Source: Lamellibrachia columna (Eukaryota; Annelida; Polychaeta; Sabellida; Siboglinidae). Taken from it: 64,000 bases of DNA. Below the pieces are notes generated by a model. The model had not been told where the DNA came from, did not search any database, and saw nothing but the letters and a program-made list of their open reading frames with translations. This document shows positions 12,501 to 21,235 of the stretch, piece after piece. Where the stretch lies: positions 1,626,001 through 1,690,000 of the forward strand of contig OY759266.1 in the NCBI GenBank assembly GCA_963662155.1. The letters are read 5' to 3'. Position 1 is the first letter of the stretch, and each line of letters starts with the position of its first letter. The translations under genes were made by a program, and so were the position numbers.

Positions 12501-15500
12501 AAGTGTCAACCTCCCTCATGCCAGTAAGTATCAACCTCCCTCATGCCAGTAAGTGTCAACCTCCCTCATGACAGTAAGTGTCAACCTCCCTCATGCCAGT
12601 AAGTGTCAACCTCCCTCATGGCAGTAAGTGTCAACCTTCCTCATGGCAGTAAATGTCAACCTCACTCATGGCAGTAAGTGTCAACCTTCCTCATGCCAGT
12701 AAGTGTCAACCTCCCTCATGGCAGTAAGTGTCAACCTCCCTCATGCCAGTAAGTGTCAACCTCCCTCATGGCAGTAAGTGTCAACCTTCCTCATGGCAGT
12801 AAGTGTCAACCTCCCTCATGGCAGTAACTGTCAACCTTCCTCATGGCAGTAAGTGTCAACCTCCCTCATGCCAGTAAGTGTCAACCTCCCTCATGGCAGT
12901 AAGTGTCAACCTTCCTCATGGCAGTAAGTGTCAACCTCCCTCATGGCAGTAACTGTCAACCTCCCTCATGGCAGTAAGTGTCAACCTCCCTCATGGCAGT
13001 AAGTGTCAACCTTCCTCATGGCAGTAAGTGTCAACCTCCCTTATGGCAGTAACTGTCAACCTCCCTCATGGCAGTAACTGTCAACCTTCCTCATGGAAGT
13101 AAGTGTCAACCTCCCTCATGGAAGTAAGTGTCAACCTCCCTCATGCCAGTAAGTGTCAGCCTCCCATATGACAGTAAGTGTGAACCTCCCTCATGACAGT
13201 AAGTGTCAGCCTCCCATATGACAGTAAGTGTCAACCTCCCTCGTGCCAGTAAGTGTCAGCCTCCCATATGACAGTAAGTGTCAACCTCCCTCATGTCAGT
13301 AAGTGTCAATCTCCCTCAAAGCAATAAGTGTCAGCCTCCCACATGACAGTAAGTGTCAACCTCCCTCATGACAGTAAGTGTCAATCTCTTCAATCATGTA
13401 CAAGTGCAAAAATACTTAATTCTGACCTAAATCCTTGTTTCTGTATCGATTTTGTGAAATCATTTCAGCCGAAATTATGTTTTGACAGATTGCACCGACA
13501 GGTTTGGGCAACTGCATGACGCTGGGGTGTGGTGCATGCGCCAACGAGCACGCCTACAAGGCTGTGTTCATGGCCTACAGGGTGAGTGCTAACTTTTCTA
13601 CTACAGTCAACTCTGCTTAGCAGAATCATTGATAATATAATCAGCTGTTTAGTAGAATCAAATGTATTGGATGAGATGGAATCATTCCCTAATGCCACCA
13701 TTTAAAACAGCTTCCTCAACAGATTTATCCTATCGCAAGTCTGGTTCATTGGTGTTCAAATATGTAGTGTGCAAATAGGTTATGTAACATCCACAATCGA
13801 TTTAATAAAAAAAATACCTATTTTTGTTCAAACCATTGAAACAGTTTACTTTAGTTGTTAGATCTGGTAAGAATCAAACTAGTGGATATCCAAAATGATT
13901 AACACTGTGTGGGTCAATGCTGATCATGGGTGTGACCTCCATCCTCTCGCCGATCACATGACAAAGTGAAAAAATTTCACCAAGGAAAAAAATCATGATT
14001 TTTCAGCATTTCGATTTTTACTTCAGTTAATGCTTGAGCAAATATTAACTAATTTAATAGTTTGTCTGATGATTTCACAAAAACTACGTACAAAAGTTGC
14101 ACAAACAAACTAGCATGTTGCAGTGGATACTAGGTAGGTTTGGTTTTTCACAAAAGTAATTTGAAATGAGACTAGTGAAATAATCGAATTGATTAAGCAC
14201 CTTTAAATAAGTGAATCAGCTGATTAATCAAATTGCTTTGGCCTGAAGCGATTATTTTAAGCAGAGTCCACTGAACTAACAGAGTCCACTGAACTAGCAG
14301 AGTCCACTGAACTAACAGAGTCCACTGAATTAACAGAGTCCACTGAACTAACAGAGTCCACTGAACTAACAGAGTCCACTGAACTAACAGAGTCCACTGA
14401 ACTAACAAAGTTCAGTGATGTTTTGTTTGTGAGGATTGACCAGAGTAATCTGGGTAATTTAAATTTATTAAATATTTGTTTAATTATGACATAAGGCAAC
14501 ACCAAGACCACTATCGGGTGAAGATGTGATTATATGAATAGTTAAAGGAATGGTTCTGAAAGCCAATAAATGATGTCCAGTTGCTGGCAACAACCAAACA
14601 CAAAGTTGTATGGAGGACCATAACTGTAGAAGTTGACCGTAGACGCCACCAGAGGGCAGTTGAAGAGGGGAAACAGCGATACAGATGTTGCCTATGAATT
14701 TAGAGAAGCCTACAACTGGAAGTATCCGTTTAATAAAAAAAAAATTTGTTAAAATCTTGTGATTGAAACCATCATATTATGTGATGATGGCTTTATTACT
14801 GATACAGTTGTTGTACAGGTAGAGTTGTTGTACAGGTAGAGTTGTTGTACAGGTAGAGTTGTTGTACAGGTGCCTGGTTAGTTTGAATCCCACGTGGTTG
14901 TTCTAGAGGAAGCAGCGGGGAGGGGAGCCACCCTCCCAGGAGGAGCGGGACTCGTCCCTCATCAACCAACCCCCCGGCTGTCCTCCTCTCACTCTTCTCT
15001 CGTTCAGCAACGCCTTCCACGGCAGGACCATGGGTGAGTGCCAGGAAACCTTTTACTGCTACGTCTCTGCCCTGCTTCACCTCACGCCACAGCAGACAAA
15101 GGATCTAACCAGAAGGTTACTTCTCTTGTTTCTGCACATTCACTAATAATTAGTCAGATACAATTAGTCACACTCGCTTACTCACTAGCTTACTCACTCA
15201 GTGGCATGCTTGCTCACTCTCTCATTCAGTCACTCGCTTGCTTACTCATTCACTCACAAATAGTTTGTAATACCAAATAAGCAGACTTGAGAGATGTGCA
15301 TTAGCCTGACCTGTTGTTGAAGGAGCAGCCTTAAGAAGCACGTCCCAGTTAGGAAACATTTCACGTTGACCTAGGTTGTCTGAATGCCACCCACTCGAAG
15401 TGGATGCACAAACTTGACTTCCCTGCCCTCGACTGGCCCTCCGCCCCCTTTCCCAAGTACCGATACCCCATGGAGGACCACTGGGGGAACAACTGTGCAG

Positions 15501-18500
15501 AGGATGCGAAAAGCATTAGTGAGGTAAAGATGGAGATGAGATTGTAAGATAGTCCTAGTGTCTAATGATTGTCTCTGTATGATTGGTGTTGAGGTAACTG
15601 CATGTCAGGTGCATGGATGTCACATGAGACAGTGTCACCTTTCTTCCCAGTAGGTGGCAGCACTAGCTGTAAAACCCACTGAGTCTAATAAGAGACCAGC
15701 TCTGTCACTGTGAAACCCTCTAGGTTGGGTGTTTAGACTCACCGAGGATTCCCAGAAGGGTTACTTATCGTATGTAGGTGTATATAAATAAATAAGTTCA
15801 AATATTGCCAAGTGTTTCACCTAGTAGACACGTAACGCCATGGATGTATTCTTGTCTTCATCTAGTGCATATAATAGACCTGTAGCACTATGGATGTGTG
15901 TCTTCATCTAGTGCGTGTAATAGACCCATAGCACCATGGATGTGTGTCTTCATCTAGTGCGTGTAATAGACCCATAGCACCATGGATGTGTGTCTTCATC
16001 TAGTGCATATAATAGACCTGTAGCAACATGGATGTGTGTCTTCATCTAGTGTGTGTAATAGACCTGTAGCACCATGGATGTGTGTCTTCATCTAGTGTGT
16101 GTAATAGACCCATAGCACCATGGATGTGTGTCTTCATCTAGTGTATGTAATAGACCTGTAGCACCATGGATGTGTGTCTTCATCTAGTGCGTGTAATAGA
16201 CCCATAGCACCATGGATGTGTGTCTTCATCTAGTGCATATAATAGACCTGTAGCACCATGGATGTGTGTCTTCATCTAGTGTGTGTAATAGACCCATAGC
16301 ACCATGGATGTGTGTCTTCATCTAGTGCGTGTAATAGACCCATAGCACCATGGATGTGTGTCTTCATCTAGTGCGTGTAATAGACCCATAGCAACATGGA
16401 TGTGTGTCTTCATCTAGTGTGTGTAATAGACCTGTAGCACCATGGATGTGTGTCTTCATCTAGTGTGTGTAATAGACCCATAGCACCATGGATGTGTGTC
16501 TTCATCTAGTGCGTGTAATAGACCCATAGCAACATGGATGTGTGTCTTCATCTAGTGTGTGTAATAGACCTGTAGCACCATGGATGTGTGTCTTCATCTA
16601 GTGCGTGTAATAGACCCATAGCACCATGGATGTGTGTCTTCATCTAGTGCATATAATAGACCTGTAGCACCATGGATGTGTGTCTTCATCTAGTGCGTGT
16701 AATAGACCCATAGCACCATGGATGTGTGTCTTCATCTAGTGCATATAATAGAGCTGTAGCACCATGGATGTGTGTCTTCATCTAGTGTGTGTAATAGACC
16801 CATAGCACCATGGATGTGTGTCTTCATCTAGTGCGTGTAATAGACCCATAGCAACATGGATGTGTGTCTTCATCTAGTGTGTGTAATAGACCTGTAGCAC
16901 CATGGATGTGTTCTTATCTTCATCTAGTGTGTGTAATAGACCCGTAGCACCATTAATGTGTGTCTTCATCTAGTGCGTGTAATAGACCTGTAGCACCATG
17001 GATGTGTTCTTATCTTCATCTAGTGTGTGTAATAGACCCGTAGCACCATGGATGTGTTCTTATCTTCATCTAGTGTGTGTAATAGACCTGTAGCACCATG
17101 GATGTGTTCTTATCTTCATCTAGTGTGTGTAATAGACCTGTAGCACCATGGATGTGTTCTTATCTTCATCTAGTGTGTGTAATAGACCTGTATCACCATG
17201 GATGTGTTCTTATCTTCATCTAGTGTGTGTAATAGACCTGTAGCACCATGGATGTGTTCTTATCTTCATCTAGTGTGTGTAATAGACCTGTAGCACCATG
17301 GATGTGTTCTTATCTTCATCTAGTGGGTGTAATAGACCTGTAGCACCATGGATGTGTTCTTATCTTCATCTAGTGTGTGTAATAGACCCGTAGCACCATG
17401 GATGTGTTCTTATCTTCATCTAGTGTGTGTAATAGACCTGTAGCACCATGGATGTGTTCTTATCTTCATCTAGTGTGTGTAATAGACCCATAGCACCATG
17501 GATGTGTTCTTATCTTCATCTAGTGTGTGTAATAGACCTGTAGCACCATGGATGTGTTCTTATCTTCATCTAGTGTGTGTAATAGACCCATAGCACCATG
17601 GATGTGTTCTTATCTTCATCTAGTGTGTGTAATAGACCTGTAGCACCATGGATGTGTTCTTATCTTCATCTAGTGTGTGTAATAGACCCATAGCACCATG
17701 GATGTGTTCTTATCTTCATCTAGTGTGTGTAATAGACCTGTAGCACCATGGATGTGTTCTTATCTTCATCTAGTGTGTGTAATAGACCCATAGCACCATG
17801 GATGTGTTCTTATCTTCATCTAGTGTGTGTAATAGACCTGTAGCACCATGGATGTGTGTCTTCGTCTAGTGCGAACTGCTTCACTGGCTGCACTTTACTC
17901 ATGCTGGTCACTATAGAAGATAAAGCATAGATAGTGTCTCCTCTGGCTTCTCTTTCTTCCAAAGCTGTCAGTATTTTATGAAGGACAGTGTGCATTGTGG
18001 CTTATGCTGTAAAACTGTTTGCGAGTGCTTATTGTTTATGTTCTCATTAATTGTTGATGTTATTTTATTATGATAGGAAACATATTTTATACTTATACTT
18101 ATACATCATCACAAAAACACCACAAATTACTATTATTATGAACAAAAACATGTTGTGAAGCCTGTGTTATTCTTTGCTACAAAGCTACCTGTAGCTACCT
18201 GTAGCTATGTGCTTGAACATAGTTGTGTTGTTGTCTGATGGCTCTGTAAAGTATCTGATAAATAGTGTTGTTTGCTTGTAAGCTGCATCCCTTTTTTGTT
18301 GTTTTTATTATTTCAGAATTGTTGTTGTTATTATAGGTTCTCTTATGATGACCCACACAAAATGGATGCATAAGTTAGACTTTCCATCCATTGATTGGCC
18401 GATAACAGATTTTCCAAAGACTAAATACCCTCTGTCAGATAACGTTGGGCAGAATAGCCAAGAGGAGGCAAGATGTCTGCAACAGGTAACTCCAGACACA

Positions 18501-21173
18501 TCTAAACTGAGCAGGTTGACAATCAGCTAGAATTGGCCAATCGCTAGAGTAGATATTGATTAATAGCATAATATTAGATTATAGCAGAGAATGTGAGTTA
18601 TTCCCATCACAAGTGCTCAACTGGTGGTGTATGTTTTCATGAAAGTGATGAAAATGTATAATTATTTTTATATACAGCATCTAAGAAAGATATGTTATAA
18701 AACAACAGTTAATATGTTTCCATTTTTGGAAGTTCCTAACTGAGACCCTATTTATAGTGCTCTTGTTGTCTATGGTGTCAATGATAACTGTCATGTTTAA
18801 CAAGAAAATAGCTTGAAAAAGTACATTTGATTAAAGCATGTTGCATGCCATTCATTTATGCAGTTTCCACAATGGTCGTTGCACTTCTGTGCGTGAATAA
18901 ATGACGTGTAAATGTTACAAATTGAAACTATGACATGGAATAAAATGAAGGCACTGTTTATGTATCCTGTTGCTTGGTGTGGGTGTTGCCTAAGGGGTTT
19001 GTGATCATTACAGGTGTGTAGGAAGATAGAGGAGTACAGTGCCCGGGGCACCCCAGTGGCGGGGGTGGTGGTGGAACCAATTCAGGGTGAAGGGGGTGAT
19101 AATCATGCCTCGCCAGATTTCTTCCGGCAACTTCAACAAGTCTGTAAAGACGTAAGTATTGTAAATATATAAGTATTGTAAATATGCAAGTATCATAAAG
19201 ATAGAAATATCGTAAAGATGTATAATAAAATATGTATCGCAAAGATTGTAAGTATCATAAAGACGTAAGTACCGTAAAAATATAAGTATCGTAAAGATGT
19301 ATCATAAAGATGTTAATACCGTAAAGATGTAAGTATTGCAAAGATGTAAATATCATAAAGACATAAATATTGTAAACATGTAAGTCATAAATATGCATGT
19401 ACCTGGTAAGTATCATAAAGATATTGGTACCGTAAAGATGTAAGTGTTGCAAAGATGTAAATATCGTAAAGACATAAATATAAATATGTAAGTATCATAA
19501 CTATGTAAGTATCGTAAAGATGGAAGTATTGTAAAGATGTAAGTTTTGATCATTGGTGATGTTTCACTAACTCAGTTATATTATACTTGATGTATTGAGT
19601 GACAATTACATCTCCTAGAGGGTTGGGTTTTAACACAGAGCAATATTGTTATTTGAAGCCTGATTTTATTTGTCTGGTTTTCTTGGCAATTTTCTATCCA
19701 AACATTTTACCACACATTTACATGATAAAATTCAATATTATGTATTCAGAAAATCTTGCAGATGTTGGAAGCCAGATTTGTTTTGGGTATTGTGTGAGTA
19801 ACAGAGTGAGAACAGAGTGAACAAATGTCTGAGACAATGACAGTTACAACTGTTTACAACTGTTTACATGCCTGAGACAATGACAGTTACAACTGTTTAC
19901 ATGCCTGAGACAATGACAGTTACAACTGTTTACATGTCTGAGACAATGACAGTTACAACTGTTTACATGCCTGAGACAATGACAGTTACAACTGTTTACA
20001 TGCCTGAGACAATGACATTTACACCTGTTTACATGCCTGAGACAATGACAGTTACAACTGTTTACATGCCTGAGACAATGACAGTTACAACTGTTTACAT
20101 GTGTGATGTATCACTTTTCCTTTCTTATAATTATTATACTTGCTGTATAGTTACAATAAATTTGAGTTTATTGAATGGGAAATTTTATTTGACTTCAGTA
20201 CAGTGTGTATGTCTTCAGTTCGATGTGTATACCTTCAGCATGATGTGTATGCCTTCAGCATGATGTGTATGCCTTCAGCATGATGTGTATACTTTCAGCA
20301 TGATGTGTATGCCTTCAGCATGATGTGTATGCCTTCAGCATGATGTGTATACCTTCAGCATGATGTGTATGCCTTCAGTTCGATGTGTATACCTTCAGCA
20401 TGATGTGTATGCCTTCAGTTTGATGTATATGCCTTCAGTTTGATGTGTATGCCTTTAGCATGATGTATATACGTTCAGTTTGATGTGTATACCTTCAGCA
20501 TGATGTGTATGCCTTCAGTTCGATGTGTATACCTTCATCATGATGTGTATGCCTTCAGTTTGATGTATATGCCTTCAGTTTGATGTGTATGCATTCAGTA
20601 TGATGTGTATGCCTTCAGTTTGATGTGTATGCATTCAGTATGATGTGTATGCCTTCAGCATGATGTATATACGTTCAGTTTGATGTGTATGCATTCAGTA
20701 TGATGTGTATGCCTTCAGTACGGGGTGTATCTGGTGCTGGATGAGGTACAGACAGGGGCAGGTACAACGGGGCACATGTGGTTCCATGACACCTGGAGTC
20801 TGCCCTCGCCCCCAGACATTGTCATCTTCAGCAAGAAGATGATGACTGGCGGCTTTTACTACACTGATGAGATGAGGCCGACTGAGGTACCACATCCAGG
20901 GAACAAGGAATCATTTTTTTAAATGACAATTCTGTTAATTTATACACTGGGGAATTTCCCAGCAGAATTCGCTGGGACTTTTCTAAATCTGAAGCTTGGT
21001 GCAAGTATGTCACAATGACAGGTGAATTTCCACTATAGATAACTGGGTCTGCATTGTAATTTTTTTGTATATGGTTAAATTTAATACTTCCAAAGAATTT
21101 ATTTTGTTTCCTTAGTTTAGCTGTAATTATCACAAGATTTAGCTTTCGTAAATATGTTCATCAGGTTGGTATG

Positions 21174-21235
<62 letters not shown>

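Noticed and set aside
15895..17872. Repeated caccatggatg as tandem translation starts
   Set aside because: The sequence resembles a Kozak context, but each start meets a stop within the unit and it lies in an intron.
20695..20895. Antisense frames across ABAT exons (also at 14796, 19008, 21518 and 23931)
   Set aside because: Shadows of the coding exons on the other strand; no independent features.
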